64,000 nucleotides of DNA from Derxia gummosa DSM 723 (GCF_000482785.1 NZ_AXWS01000013.1:353708-417707); one strand, 5' to 3'. Counted from the stretch's first letter, positions 16,546 to 26,349 are shown. Notes: a model not told the origin generated them from the sequence alone. Made by a program: numbers and translations.

Positions 16546-18543
16546 TCAGAACAGGTCGTTCGCGTCGATGGCCGTCAGGCCGACGAACTCGATCACATGC
16601 TCGGCGGCGGTGTCGGCGTCGGTGCTGAGATAGAGGAAGAGGCTGCCGTCGTGCACGTCGTAGCGCACGGCGTTGGTCGAATCGCCGCTGAAGGCGGCGG
16701 TGCCGAGGAAGCGCGTGTCGGCAGGCAGGAAGTCGAGGTCGAGCTTGTCGATGCCGCGCGTGAAGTCGGTGATGACATCGTGATGCCCGGCCGCGAGGCC
16801 GTCGCCCAGGTCGGCGAGCTGGTAGTAGCGGAACTGGTCGGCGCCGCTGCCGCCGGTGAGCGTGTCGGCGCCGGCCGCGCCGACGAGGGTGTCGTTGCCG
16901 GCGCCGCCGTCGAGGCTGTCGTTGAAGGCGGTGCCGAGCAGGTAGCTCGCCCGGTCGCCGGTGTCGGTGCGCGTCGCGCCGAGGAAGTCGCTCATGTCGA
17001 GCGCGGTGACGCCGCGCAGTTCGAGCGCGTACTCGGCGGCGATGTCGCTGTCGGTGCTGAGGTAGAGCACGCCGTCGCTGAACCAGGCGTGGTTGGTGGT
17101 GTTGCCGCCGGTGGGCGCCGAGGCGAGCAGCGCGAACGAGCGCGAGGTGGCGTCGTAGCTGGTGCCGCCGCCGAGCAAGAGGCTGGAGATGCCGCCGAGG
17201 TCGAGCTTGTCGCTGCCGCGCACGAAGTCGTAGATCACGTCGCGCGCGCCGCTCGCGGGGCCGGTGCCGAGGTCGGCGAGGCTGTCGAAGCGGAACACGT
17301 CGGCGCCGCTGCCGCCGTAGAGCGCGTCGGCGCCCGTGCCGCCGATGATGAGGTCGTTGCCGGTGCTGCCGTTGAGCAGGTCGCGCGAGCTGCCGCCCCG
17401 GAGCGTGTCGGCGCCGCCGTTGCCGTAGAGCCGGTCGTAGCCGGCGCCGCCGATCAGCAGGTCGTTGCCGTTGCCGGCGGTGAGGGTGTCGTTGCCGTCG
17501 TCGCCCGAGAGCGTGTCGCGGCCGTTGCCGGCGGTGATCGCGTCGTTGCCGCTGCCGCCGACGAGGCTGTCGCCGAGGCTGTCGTCGCCGTTGTCGAGCG
17601 CGCCGATCAGCACGTCGTTGCCGGCACCGCCGTCGAGCGTGTCATGGCCGAGGCCGCCGGCAAGCGTGTCGTCGCCGTCGCCGCCCGAGAGCGAGTCGGG
17701 CGCGTCGCCGCCGTAGATCGAGTCGTTGCCGGTGCCGCCGCGGATCGTGTCGCGCCAGAGGCCGCCGCCGAGCTGGTCGTCGCCGGCACCGCCGTCGATG
17801 GTGTTGGCGAAGCCCGAGAAATTGAGCACCCAGTCGTTGCCGGCACCGCAGTACACGAGGGCGCTGGAGCCGATGTCGATGGTGATCTGGTCGCTGCCGT
17901 CGCCGGCATCGACCGTGTCCTTGCCGCTGCCGGTGGAGATGACGTCGGCGAAGTCGCTGCCGCTGATCGAGTCGTTGCCGCCGTCGCCGTAGAGGAAGAG
18001 CCAGTTCGCGGCGGCGCGGGCGTTGATCCGGTCGTTACCCTCGCCGCCCGAGATGTAGCTGGTGCCGGCACCGGCGGTGATGCTGTCGTCGCCGGCGTCG
18101 CCGTGCAGTTCATCGGCGCCGCCGTCGCTCGCGATGATGTCGTTGCCGGCGCCGCCGTACACGGTGTCGCTGCCGCCGCCGCTGCGGATGCGGTCGTTGC
18201 CGTCGCCGCCGTCGAGGCTGTCGGCGCCGACCGTGCCCCAGAGTTCGTCGTCGCCCGCGCCGCCGAGCAGCGTGTCGCCGAAGCGGCCCTGGTCGCGCGT
18301 GGCATCGGTGAAGGCGCCGGCCCAGTGCACCGTGAGATAGGGCGAGGCGTAGCCGAACAGGTAGTCGTTGCCGGCGCCGCCGACGATCGAGTCGCTGCCG
18401 GCGCCGCCTTCAAGCGTGTCGCTGCCGCCCAGGCCGGTGAGGGTGTCGTTGCCGCCATAGCCGCTGATGGCTTCGCCGCTGGCGAGGGTGACGCGCAGGT
18501 CTTCGGCACTGTCGGGCTTGCGGTCGGATTCGGGGATGTTCAT
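16546..18543 (-). CDS. RTX (hemolysin-type calcium-binding repeat) secreted protein
   Basis: A 665-residue protein built almost wholly of GGxGxDxxx nonapeptide repeats that bind calcium and fold into parallel beta-rolls after export. There are two blocks, each ending in a serralysin-type C-terminal domain (DVIYDFVRGSDKLDLGG and DVITDFTRGIDKLDLDF). No enzymatic domain is visible. There is no N-terminal signal peptide, which fits type I secretion through a C-terminal signal; no ABC exporter genes are nearby. Its ATG overlaps the stop of the upstream hydrolase (ATGA), so translation is probably coupled. Confidence 0.9.
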   Translation of the reverse strand: MNIPESDRKPDSAEDLRVTLASGEAISGYGGNDTLTGLGGSDTLEGGAGSDSIVGGAGNDYLFGYASPYLTVHWAGAFTDATRDQGRFGDTLLGGAGDDELWGTVGADSLDGGDGNDRIRSGGGSDTVYGGAGNDIIASDGGADELHGDAGDDSITAGAGTSYISGGEGNDRINARAAANWLFLYGDGGNDSISGSDFADVISTGSGKDTVDAGDGSDQITIDIGSSALVYCGAGNDWVLNFSGFANTIDGGAGDDQLGGGLWRDTIRGGTGNDSIYGGDAPDSLSGGDGDDTLAGGLGHDTLDGGAGNDVLIGALDNGDDSLGDSLVGGSGNDAITAGNGRDTLSGDDGNDTLTAGNGNDLLIGGAGYDRLYGNGGADTLRGGSSRDLLNGSTGNDLIIGGTGADALYGGSGADVFRFDSLADLGTGPASGARDVIYDFVRGSDKLDLGGISSLLLGGGTSYDATSRSFALLASAPTGGNTTNHAWFSDGVLYLSTDSDIAAEYALELRGVTALDMSDFLGATRTDTGDRASYLLGTAFNDSLDGGAGNDTLVGAAGADTLTGGSGADQFRYYQLADLGDGLAAGHHDVITDFTRGIDKLDLDFLPADTRFLGTAAFSGDSTNAVRYDVHDGSLFLYLSTDADTAAEHVIEFVGLTAIDANDLF

Positions 18544-19283
18544 GCGAACAGGGGCGCGAGGAACGCGAGGCTGCGCGCGTGGGCGAGCGCGGCGCTGGCG
18601 GGTTCGTAGGCGGCGCGGGCCCAGCAGTTGAAGCCGTGCTTCGCGTCGGGATAGTCGTGGAATTCGGCGAGCGCGGCGGCCGGCGACGCGGCCATCGCGG
18701 CGCGCACGGCGGCCACGGCCTCGGGCGGGATGCTCTCGTCGTGGCCGGCGTGATGGAACAGCACCGGCACGCCGATGGCGGGCGCGAGGTCGAGCCGCGT
18801 GGCGATGCCGCCGCCGTAGTAGGCGACGGCGCGGTCCACGCCGCATTGCGTCGCCGCCGCGTAGGCGAGCCGCCCGCCCATGCAGTAGCCGAGCGCGGCC
18901 ACGCGGCCATTGCAGGCCGGCAACGCGCGCAGCGCCGCGACGGCCGCGCCCATGTCGGCGACGGCGTCGTCATGCGCGAGCGCCTTCATGAGCGCGAGCG
19001 CGCGGTCGCGCTCCTCGCCCACGTAACCCAGCTCGACGCGCGGCGCCTGGCGCCAGAACAGGTCGGGCGCCAACACGGTGAAGCCGGCCAGCGCGTACTG
19101 CTCGGCGACGCGGCGGATGTGCGCGTTGACGCCGAAGATCTCCTGCAGGAGCAGCAGGCCGGGGCCGCGTCCGGCCGGCGGCAGCGCGCAATAGGCGTCG
19201 AAGCCGCCGATGCGCAGCCAGGATGCGGTGACGGGTTCGCCAACGGGCTTGAAGGCGGAGGAAGCGGATGGGCTGTTGCTCAT
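18540..19283 (-). CDS. Dienelactone hydrolase family protein
   Basis: A 247-residue alpha/beta hydrolase of the dienelactone hydrolase family. The catalytic triad is visible: the nucleophilic Cys in ALGYCMGGRL, the Asp in HHAGHDESIP and the His in YPDAKHGFNC. The family hydrolyses dienelactones or related carboxymethylene esters in chloroaromatic breakdown, though many members act on other esters. A GTG at 19298 would add five residues; the ATG at 19283 is preferred, with neither having an obvious ribosome site. It sits between marR and the RTX gene. Confidence 0.85.
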   Translation of the reverse strand: MSNSPSASSAFKPVGEPVTASWLRIGGFDAYCALPPAGRGPGLLLLQEIFGVNAHIRRVAEQYALAGFTVLAPDLFWRQAPRVELGYVGEERDRALALMKALAHDDAVADMGAAVAALRALPACNGRVAALGYCMGGRLAYAAATQCGVDRAVAYYGGGIATRLDLAPAIGVPVLFHHAGHDESIPPEAVAAVRAAMAASPAAALAEFHDYPDAKHGFNCWARAAYEPASAALAHARSLAFLAPLFA

Positions 19284-19327
19284 GCGGACGGTCTTCACGG
19301 AAGGAAGGGAAGAGGAGACGACCGCGC

Positions 19328-19765
19328 TCAGGCGCCGTCGAGGTTGGCGAGCATGCGGCGCAGCAGCGCCGCGACCTGGTCGCGCTCGTCCTTCGAGAAG
19401 CCGCCGACCGCGGCCTTCGACAGCTTGCGCGCCTGGGCCGCGAGCAGCGCCTGCACCGCCTCGCCGTCGGCCGTGAGGCTCAGGCGCAGGCTGCGCCGGT
19501 CGGCCGCATCGGGCTCGGCCGCGAGCAGGCCGCGCTCGCGCAGGCCGGCAACGAGCCGCGCGGTCTGGCCCTTGTCGCGGCCCGAATGCGCGACCAGGTC
19601 GGTCTGGGTCGCGCCCGGGTGGCGCGCGAAGAAGCCGAGCGCCTTGCTTTCCATGTGCGTGATGTCGTGCGCGCCGTCGCGCAGCACCCGGTACTGACGC
19701 GAGCGGTAGGCGTGCATGACCGCATGCACGAGTTCGAGCGGATCGTCTGCCGGAAGGCGGCTCAT
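19328..19765 (-). CDS. MarR-family transcriptional regulator
   Basis: A 145-residue winged-helix regulator: an N-terminal dimerisation helix, HMESKALGFFARHPGATQTDL, a recognition helix region around GRDKGQTARLVAGLRERGLL, and a wing with DAADRRSLRLSLTADG, the DRR motif of MarR proteins. It is the first gene of a probable marR-hydrolase-RTX operon (45-bp gap to the next start) and is divergent from the siderophore-interacting protein, so it likely represses both directions. Confidence 0.9.
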   Translation of the reverse strand: MSRLPADDPLELVHAVMHAYRSRQYRVLRDGAHDITHMESKALGFFARHPGATQTDLVAHSGRDKGQTARLVAGLRERGLLAAEPDAADRRSLRLSLTADGEAVQALLAAQARKLSKAAVGGFSKDERDQVAALLRRMLANLDGA

Positions 19766-19832
19766 GGTTGACAACCTCAACTATCTTTCGCGATATTGGA
19801 TGACATTATCAATCATCTGCGCGGAGGGCGCG
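19766..19832. promoter_or_regulatory. Divergent marR / siderophore-interacting protein promoter-operator
   Basis: An AT-rich 67-bp gap. On the plus strand TTGACA (19768-19773) lies 18 bp before GATATT (19792-19797), a plausible sigma-70 promoter. An overlapping dyad GTTGA-CAACC-TCAAC spans 19767-19781 and is a good candidate MarR operator. Confidence 0.55.
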
Positions 19833-20561
19833 ATGACCGATTCCACGTCCGGGCGCCGCATCGAGCGCGTGCGCCACGAACTCCGGCTGCGCGAGCTGAC
19901 CGTCGTGCGCGTCGCGCGGCCGACGCCCGGCTTCGCCAGCATCACCTTCGGCGGCGACGCGCTGGCCGACTTCGTGTCGCTGTCGTTCGACGACCATGTG
20001 AAGTTCTTCTGTCCCGGCTGCGACGCGAAGCGCGACTACACGCCGCGCCACTTCGACGCCGCGCGGCGCGAGCTGACGATCGACTTCGCTCTGCACGATG
20101 ACGGCCCGGCAAGCAACTGGGCGCGCAGTGCCGCGCCGGGCGCCGTCGCCACCATCGCGGGGCCGCGCGGCTCGATGATCATCCCGGCCGATCACGACTG
20201 GCATCTGCTCGTCGGCGATGCCTCGTCGCTGCCGGCGATCCGCCGCCGTGTCGAGGAACTGCCGGCCGGCGCGCGCGTGATCGTCGTGGCCGAGCTGGCG
20301 TCGGCCGACCGTGTCGCCCTCGCGGGTGAGGCGGCCATCGAGACCTTCTGGGCCGACGATGCCGACGCGCTGCTCGACCGCGTGCGCGCGCTGCGCCTGC
20401 CCGACGGCGACGGCTTCGCCTGGTGCGCCGGCGAGGCCGCGACGATGAAGCGGCTGCGCGCCCTGCTCGTCGACGAACTGGGCCTCGCACCGGACGCGCT
20501 CAAGGTCGCGGCCTACTGGAAGCGCGGCGAAGCCGGCCATCACGAACAGCCGGGCGGCTGA
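19833..20561 (+). CDS. Siderophore-interacting protein (FAD-binding ferric reductase family)
   Basis: A 242-residue ViuB/YqjH-type protein. These FAD enzymes reduce ferric siderophores in the cytoplasm to release iron. Visible motifs are the FAD loop around RHFDAARRELTIDFALH (RxYTxR-like region KRDYTPRHFD), AAPGAVATIAGPRGS and the NAD(P)-type HWLLVGDASSLPAI-like segment, and the C-terminal YWKRGEAGH that ends many members. The ATG at 19833 follows GCGGAGGGCG. It is divergent from marR, suggesting joint control. Confidence 0.88.
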   Translation: MTDSTSGRRIERVRHELRLRELTVVRVARPTPGFASITFGGDALADFVSLSFDDHVKFFCPGCDAKRDYTPRHFDAARRELTIDFALHDDGPASNWARSAAPGAVATIAGPRGSMIIPADHDWHLLVGDASSLPAIRRRVEELPAGARVIVVAELASADRVALAGEAAIETFWADDADALLDRVRALRLPDGDGFAWCAGEAATMKRLRALLVDELGLAPDALKVAAYWKRGEAGHHEQPGG

Positions 20562-20573
20562 GGCCAGGCCGCA

Positions 20574-20591
20574 GACGTGATGAGTTACGGG
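20574..20591 (+). repeat. Outlying copy of the rep-region repeat
   Basis: ACGTGATGAGTTACGGGA differs by one base from the repeat at 28735-28752 upstream of rep, although it lies about 8 kb away in the spacer between two converging genes. Its intergenic location suggests it is retained as a protein-binding site. Confidence 0.6.
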
Positions 20592-20641
20592 AGCCGCGCC
20601 GATCAGCGGCGCCGGTCCGGCCATCAGCACGGCGCCGCCCG

Positions 20642-23600
20642 TCAACGCCGCGCCGGTGTCACCCAGCGCCCCTGGCGCCGCCGGCGCGCCCAGCGGCCGA
20701 GCGTGGCATAGAGCCGCACCACGTCGAGCGGCTTGCCGAGGTGATCGTCCATGCCGGCGTCGAAGGCGCGAGCGCGGTCCTCGGCGAGCACGTCGGCGGT
20801 CATCGCGATGACGGGCAGCCCGGCGAGTGCCGGCCGCTCGCGGATCGCGCGCACGACGGCATGGCCGTCCATGCCGGGCATCTGCACGTCGAGCAGCACG
20901 CAGTCGAAGGCGGCGGCATCGGCATCGAGACGGGCCAGCGCGGCGGTACCGCTGTCGAGCGCCGTCACCTCCACGCCCGCATGCCGCAGCAGCTCGCGCG
21001 CGACCTCCAGGTTGACCGGGTTGTCATCGACGACGAGTACGCGCAGGCCGCGCAGCGCATCGGCTTCCGGCGTGACCGGCACCGCCGCCGGCGGGTCTGC
21101 AAGCCCTTGCAAGACGGCGCCGCCGGCCGGGTCCGCGCCGTCGGCGGCGGGCGCGGGTCGGGCTGACGCGTCGGCAGTCGCAGCCATGTCCGCGCGGGCA
21201 CCGTTGGGCGTGGCCGTTGCGCGTACCTCGGGCGCGAGCCGTGTGCGCAGCAGGCAGTCATGCAGCGACGACGGCGTGACCGGCTTGGCCAGCACCTCGG
21301 TCACGCTGCTGCCGGCGGCGGCGCGCAGCGCCTCGACCCGGTCCGACGCCGTCACGAGCAGCAGCTTGGGCACCCGCCCCGCGAAGCGCGCCGCGAGCAG
21401 CTCGCCGAGCTGGCGCGCGGTCTCGATGCCGTCGATGCCGGGCATGCGCCAGTCGATCAGCAGCCAGTCCCAGCACTCGCGCACCGCCGAGGCCAGCGCC
21501 AGCGCCGAGATGCCGTCGGCGGCGCGGTCCACCGCCAGGCCGAGGCCCTCGGCCATCGCGCCGATCACCTCGCGTGCGTCGGCCGAGTCGTCCACCAGCA
21601 GCAGCCGTGCGCCGCGCATCTCGTGCCAGCGGTTGGGCCGGGACGCGCCCGCGCCGAGCGCGAGCCGGACGTGGAAATGGAAGGTGCTGCCCTCGCCCGG
21701 CCGGCTCTCGGCCCAGATGCGCCCGTGCATGTGCTGGACGATCTCGCGGCAGATGCTCAGGCCCAGACCGCTGCCGCCGAAGCGCCGCGTGGTCGAGCCG
21801 TCGGCCTGGGAGAAGGGCTCGAACAGCCGCGTCATCGCCGGCGGCGCGATGCCGATGCCGGTGTCGCGCACCCAGCCGCTCAACAGCACGCCACCACCGG
21901 GCGCGGGCGCCGCCGTGAGGCCGATCGTGACGCTGCCGCGCTCGGTGAACTTGATCGCGTTGCCGCCGAGATTGACGATCACCTGGCGCAGCCGCATCGG
22001 ATCGCCGACGAGGCCGGCGGGCAGCGAGCCGTCGAGGTCGGCCAGCAGCTCCAGCCCCTTGCGCTCGGCCGTGACCGCGAGCAGGTCGAGCGCGTCGGCC
22101 AGCACGCGCTCGGGATCGAACTCGATGTGCTCCAGCTCCATGCGGCCGGCCTCGATCTTCGACATGTCGAGCACGTCGTCGAGCAGTTGCAGCAGGTCGA
22201 GCGCGGCACGGTGCGCCTTCTCGATCTGGTCGCGGTTGCGCGCCTCGGGATCGCGGATGAGCGCGAGCTGGGTCATGCCGATGATGGCGTTCATCGGCGT
22301 GCGGATCTCGTGGCTCATGTTGGCGAGGAAGGCGCTCTTGGCGCGGGTCGCGTCGAGCGCGGCCTGGCTGGCGGCCTGCAGCGCCTGCTCGGACTGCCGC
22401 CGCGCCGACACGTCTTCCATGATCGAGAAGAAACGGCCCGGGCCGCTGTCGGCCAAGCGCAGCGCGGTCACGCTCAGGATGCCCGAGGGGCCGCCGTCGA
22501 GCCGCTCGTGCGTCCAGTCGCGCGGGCCGGCGATGCCGTCGCGCTCCAGCGCCGCGAAGAAGTCGGCCGGCGCGTCGGTCGCGCTGGCCCGGCCGTCGGG
22601 CTGGACCGGCGGCGACAGTGGCGGCTCCCAGGGCTTGAGGCCGATGAGCTGGCGGTCGGAGGTCGCGCCGAACAGCCGCACCGCGGCCGGATTGCAGCGC
22701 CGGATGCCCTCCTCCGGATCGAAGAAGACGAAGCCGATCGGCGCATTGGCGAAAGCCGATTCGAAGCGCAGCACGGCCGCGTGGCGCTCGGTCTCGTCAA
22801 GCCAGTAGCCGTCGTAGGTGCGGCTGTGGCCGTCGGATTCGGTGCGCGCATGGCTGTGGGTGGCGATCCAGCGCTGCCCGCCCTCGCCCGCGACCGGACG
22901 CAGCACGGGTTCGACGGGCGGCGCGTCGGGATCGAGGCCCATGCGCCGCCAAGGCTCGGCGGCAGCCTCGCCCTCGGCGGCGATGCTGTCGCCGAAGGGT
23001 CGCTCGCGCCCGCCGAGAAAGAGGAAGCGGCGCTCGCCTTCGGGCCCGACGCGGTAGCGGAACAGCGTGAGCGGCAACGCGCCGATCATGTCGAGCAGTT
23101 CGCGCCGCGTCTCGCCCACCACATGCTCGCGTTCATGGGCGCGCCAGGAGATGGCCAGCGCGCCCCAGCCGAGCACGACCAGCAGCAGCGCGAAATTGAA
23201 GCTGCCCAGCATCAGCGAGGTCTCATCATCCAGCGGACGCAGTACCCAGACCCGATAGGGATAGCCCGGCACCTTGGACGAACGCAGCAGATGGCGCCGG
23301 TCGTCGATGCTGACGCCGCCCTCGATCGCGGCCGACGGGAGCGCGAGCGGCTGCCAGTCGAGCGGCGCGGGCAGGTCGCGGAAGCTGGCGCGCATGCGCG
23401 CGTCGGCGCCGGCCGCCGGCTCGATGAAGGGCAGGCGCCGCAGCTCCAGCCCCGCACGGTTGGATGACAGGATCACGCCATCGGCATCGGTCATCACGAC
23501 CACGTCGCCCGTGCCCTCGGCGAACAGATGCTCGAACGCCTCGGGCTCGAACTTGATGAGCAGCACGCCCTGGGGCCTGTCCGCCGGCCCGATGCGCGCG

Positions 23601-24190
23601 CCGAAGCTGAAGCCGCGTCGACCGCTCTGGGTGCCGACCGAGTACATGTAGCCGCGTCCGTCCGCGAGGGCGGCCGAGATCGCGGGGCGCGCCGACAGAT
23701 CCCGGCCGATGGTGTCGATCACGCCGGTGGCAAGCCCGCTGTGCGCCGTCGAGACGCCGCAGCCGTCGGTGATGGTCGCCTGCTGCACCGGGAAGTCGGC
23801 GCGCAGCGAATCGAGCCAGGCCGAGATCGCCCTTACCTCGGGCCGGGCCACGAACGTGGCGCGCAATTGTTCGCGGCCGGCTGCATCGCGCCTGACGCAG
23901 GGCGGGCCGCCGAGGCCGCGCCGCGCATAGTCGGTGACCTGGGACTGGTGCGAGAGCATGACCGCGAGCGCCGACCACTGGCGGAAGCTGGTCTCGACGC
24001 TGCGCACCGCGCCGATCGCGCGTTCGCCCGACTCGGTCGAGAGACTTTCGTAGTACGCGTTCAGCCGGATCCGGCCCGCCAGCAGCGCCAGCGCCGCGAC
24101 GAACACGGCCCAGACCAGCGCGGCCAGCAGATGGTGCCGGCGGGCCTTCGGCGCGGGCCGCGCAGCTCCGGTGGCGGTTGTGATTGTCAT
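20642..24190 (-). CDS. Hybrid sensor histidine kinase with two receiver domains
   Basis: A 1182-residue membrane kinase. In order: helix 1 (about residues 21-40), a periplasmic Cache-like sensor domain of about 300 residues, helix 2 (about 345-365), two PAS-like regions, the HisKA phosphoacceptor in NMSHEIRTPMNAIIGM (about residue 626), a HATPase with GNAIKFTERG, DTGIGI and GGSGLGLSI boxes, receiver 1 (LLIDWRMPG) and receiver 2 (LLDVQMPGMDG). No C-terminal Hpt is present, so the phosphorelay must use a separate Hpt protein or stop here. It is monocistronic, with no adjacent response regulator. Confidence 0.92.
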   Translation of the reverse strand: MTITTATGAARPAPKARRHHLLAALVWAVFVAALALLAGRIRLNAYYESLSTESGERAIGAVRSVETSFRQWSALAVMLSHQSQVTDYARRGLGGPPCVRRDAAGREQLRATFVARPEVRAISAWLDSLRADFPVQQATITDGCGVSTAHSGLATGVIDTIGRDLSARPAISAALADGRGYMYSVGTQSGRRGFSFGARIGPADRPQGVLLIKFEPEAFEHLFAEGTGDVVVMTDADGVILSSNRAGLELRRLPFIEPAAGADARMRASFRDLPAPLDWQPLALPSAAIEGGVSIDDRRHLLRSSKVPGYPYRVWVLRPLDDETSLMLGSFNFALLLVVLGWGALAISWRAHEREHVVGETRRELLDMIGALPLTLFRYRVGPEGERRFLFLGGRERPFGDSIAAEGEAAAEPWRRMGLDPDAPPVEPVLRPVAGEGGQRWIATHSHARTESDGHSRTYDGYWLDETERHAAVLRFESAFANAPIGFVFFDPEEGIRRCNPAAVRLFGATSDRQLIGLKPWEPPLSPPVQPDGRASATDAPADFFAALERDGIAGPRDWTHERLDGGPSGILSVTALRLADSGPGRFFSIMEDVSARRQSEQALQAASQAALDATRAKSAFLANMSHEIRTPMNAIIGMTQLALIRDPEARNRDQIEKAHRAALDLLQLLDDVLDMSKIEAGRMELEHIEFDPERVLADALDLLAVTAERKGLELLADLDGSLPAGLVGDPMRLRQVIVNLGGNAIKFTERGSVTIGLTAAPAPGGGVLLSGWVRDTGIGIAPPAMTRLFEPFSQADGSTTRRFGGSGLGLSICREIVQHMHGRIWAESRPGEGSTFHFHVRLALGAGASRPNRWHEMRGARLLLVDDSADAREVIGAMAEGLGLAVDRAADGISALALASAVRECWDWLLIDWRMPGIDGIETARQLGELLAARFAGRVPKLLLVTASDRVEALRAAAGSSVTEVLAKPVTPSSLHDCLLRTRLAPEVRATATPNGARADMAATADASARPAPAADGADPAGGAVLQGLADPPAAVPVTPEADALRGLRVLVVDDNPVNLEVARELLRHAGVEVTALDSGTAALARLDADAAAFDCVLLDVQMPGMDGHAVVRAIRERPALAGLPVIAMTADVLAEDRARAFDAGMDDHLGKPLDVVRLYATLGRWARRRRQGRWVTPARR

Positions 24191-24483
24191 TGGGACTCCA
24201 GGGTCGGACTGGCCGGCCAGGGCCGCACGTCCCGAGCCGGCAAGCGCGCCTTTGCTCCCCCTGCGGCGCGCCGATCCTAGGTTAACCGCGACCGGACCCC
24301 GGAGCCCGCTTGTCCTTGGCGCCAGCGCACCACCGCCGACCGGCTGCGAGCCCTTGCCGGACGACCCGCCCGTGGCTTGGCGCCCTCCCAGGCCCGCCTG
24401 CTCGACCGGCCGGGGCAAGGCGGGCCCTGCCCCGTTCCCGCGCTGCGCCGGTCGTGCGGGCGCCGCGCCTGTTCACGCTCGCC
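24191..24483. other. 293-bp noncoding spacer
   Basis: Lies upstream of the kinase gene and downstream of leuA, both on the minus strand. It holds a degenerate copy of the dispersed palindrome near 24344 (TGCGAGCCCTTGCC). No gene is supportable. Confidence 0.4.
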
Positions 24484-26178
24484 TCAGGCGCTGATCTGCT
24501 CGCGCCGGCCCGCGCCGACCGCCGCGCCGCTCAGGTTGACCGCGCTGGTGATCGCCTTGAGCGACGCCGTCACGATGCTCGCGTCGATGCCCACGCCGAA
24601 CACCTCGCGCCCACCGATCGCCAGCTCGATGAAGGCGCAGGCGCGCGCGTCCCCACCCTCCACGCTCGGCGCCAGCGCCCGTTCCTCGAAGCTGCGCACC
24701 TGGGCTTCGATGCCGATGGCGCGCAAGGCATGTACTGCCGCGTCGATCGGGCCGTTGCCCTCGCCCGCGAGCAGATGGGGCGCGCCGTCGATGTCCACCG
24801 CGAGCCGCACCGCCTGGCCGCGCGCGGTCTCGCTCAGATGCTGCTCGCGCAGCCGCATCGGCGCGTCGATGTCGATGTAGGTCGCGCGAAACAGCTTCCA
24901 CAGTTCGGCCGCGCTCACCTCGCCACCCATCGCGTCGGCATGCTTCTGCACCACGCCCGAGAACTCGACCTGCAAGCGGCGCGGCATAACCACGCCGTAT
25001 TCGGCTTCGAGCAGATAGGCGACGCCGCCCTTGCCCGACTGGCTGTTGACGCGGATGACCGAGTCGTAGCTGCGGCCCACGTCGGCCGGGTCGATCGGCA
25101 GATAGGGAATGGCCCAGCGCTCGTCGGGCCGGCGCGCGGCAAAGCCCTTCTTGATCGCGTCCTGATGCGAACCCGAAAACGCGGTGAACACGAGGTCGCC
25201 CGCATACGGATGACGAGGATGCACCGGCAGCTGGGTGCAATGCTCGACCAGCCGCGCGACCGCGTTGATGTCGGAGAAGTCGAGGTTCGGAGAGATGCCT
25301 TGCGTGTACAGGTTCAGCGCCAGCGTCACGAGATCGACATTGCCGGTGCGCTCGCCGTTGCCGAACAGGCAGCCCTCGACGCGCTCGGCGCCGGCCATGA
25401 GCGCGAGTTCGGCCGCCGCCACGCCGGTGCCGCGATCATTGTGCGGATGCAGGCTCAGCACGACGCAATCGCGGCGCGCGAGGTTGCGGTGCATCCATTC
25501 GATCTGGTCGGCATACACGTTGGGCGTCGCCACCTCGACCGTGGCCGGCAGGTTGAGGATGACCTTGCGCTCGGGCGTCGCGCCCCAGGCCTCGGTCACC
25601 GCGTCGCAGACTTCCTTCGAGAAATCGAGCTCGGCGGCGGTGAAGGTCTCGGGGCTGTATTCGAGGATGACCTCGGTCTCGGGCATCGTCGCCGCGATCT
25701 CGCGGATCAGCCGCACCGATTCGACTGCAAGGGCTTTCACCTCGGCACGACTCATGTTGAAGACGACTTCGCGGAAGGTCGGGCTGATCGCGTTGTAGAT
25801 GTGCATGATCACGCGCCGCGCGCCGCGCACGGCCTCGAAGCTGCGCCGGATCAGATGCTCGCGCGCCTGGGTCAGCACGCCGATCGTGACGTCATCGGGA
25901 ATCCGGCCGTCATCGACGAGGCCTCGCACGAAATCGAAGTCGGTCTGCGATGCCGACGGAAAACCGACCTCGATCTCCTTGAAGCCGATGCCGACCAGGC
26001 AGTCGAACATGCGCGACTTGCGCTCGGCGTTCATCGGCTCGAACAGCGCCTGGTTGCCGTCGCGCAGGTCGGTGCTGAGCCACAGCGGGGCGCGCTCGAT
26101 CGTGCGCGACGGCCATTGGCGATCGGCGAGCGGCACCGGCGGGAAGGCTCGGTACTTGGCGGACGGGTTCTTCAGCAT
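24484..26178 (-). CDS. leuA: 2-isopropylmalate synthase
   Basis: A 564-residue LeuA of the longer, fungal/actinobacterial-like class. It condenses acetyl-CoA with 2-oxoisovalerate, the first committed step of leucine synthesis. The catalytic barrel starts with [14 protein letters not shown] (RDGxQ signature) and contains the metal site [12 protein letters not shown]; the C-terminal regulatory domain ends with [21 protein letters not shown], where leucine feedback would act. The ATG at 26178 has a strong AAGGAGCGA ribosome site. Placement of an essential-type biosynthetic gene beside rep supports a chromid over a dispensable plasmid. Confidence 0.95.
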   Translation of the reverse strand: MLKNPSAKYRAFPPVPLADRQWPSRTIERAPLWLSTDLRDGNQALFEPMNAERKSRMFDCLVGIGFKEIEVGFPSASQTDFDFVRGLVDDGRIPDDVTIGVLTQAREHLIRRSFEAVRGARRVIMHIYNAISPTFREVVFNMSRAEVKALAVESVRLIREIAATMPETEVILEYSPETFTAAELDFSKEVCDAVTEAWGATPERKVILNLPATVEVATPNVYADQIEWMHRNLARRDCVVLSLHPHNDRGTGVAAAELALMAGAERVEGCLFGNGERTGNVDLVTLALNLYTQGISPNLDFSDINAVARLVEHCTQLPVHPRHPYAGDLVFTAFSGSHQDAIKKGFAARRPDERWAIPYLPIDPADVGRSYDSVIRVNSQSGKGGVAYLLEAEYGVVMPRRLQVEFSGVVQKHADAMGGEVSAAELWKLFRATYIDIDAPMRLREQHLSETARGQAVRLAVDIDGAPHLLAGEGNGPIDAAVHALRAIGIEAQVRSFEERALAPSVEGGDARACAFIELAIGGREVFGVGIDASIVTASLKAITSAVNLSGAAVGAGRREQISA

Positions 26179-26349
26179 GCTTCGCTCCTTGGCGTGGTGT
26201 TGTTCGTCGTGGAGCAACATCTTCGTGCGCACGGGGCGGAGATTTATTGCTTTCTTGGCGTATTAATGGGCCAATCACGCAATTTTCTTGCGTTTATTGG
26301 CGGTTGTTTCGCATCATTCGCCGATCACGACTTTCCCGCGTCAGAACCG
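26179..26349. promoter_or_regulatory. leuA / Lrp divergent control region with dyad operator
   Basis: A clear inverted repeat at 26271-26300 has nested arms: CCAAT (26271-26275) with ATTGG (26296-26300), and ACGCAA (26277-26282) with TTGCGT (26288-26293) around TTTTC. The size and AT-rich centre suit a dimeric Lrp/AsnC protein. The whole gap is far more AT-rich than its surroundings, as expected for two back-to-back promoters. Confidence 0.65.

Noticed and set aside
16546-18543. DNA tandem repeat region
   Set aside because: The periodicity is explained by the GGxGxDxxx protein repeats of the RTX gene.
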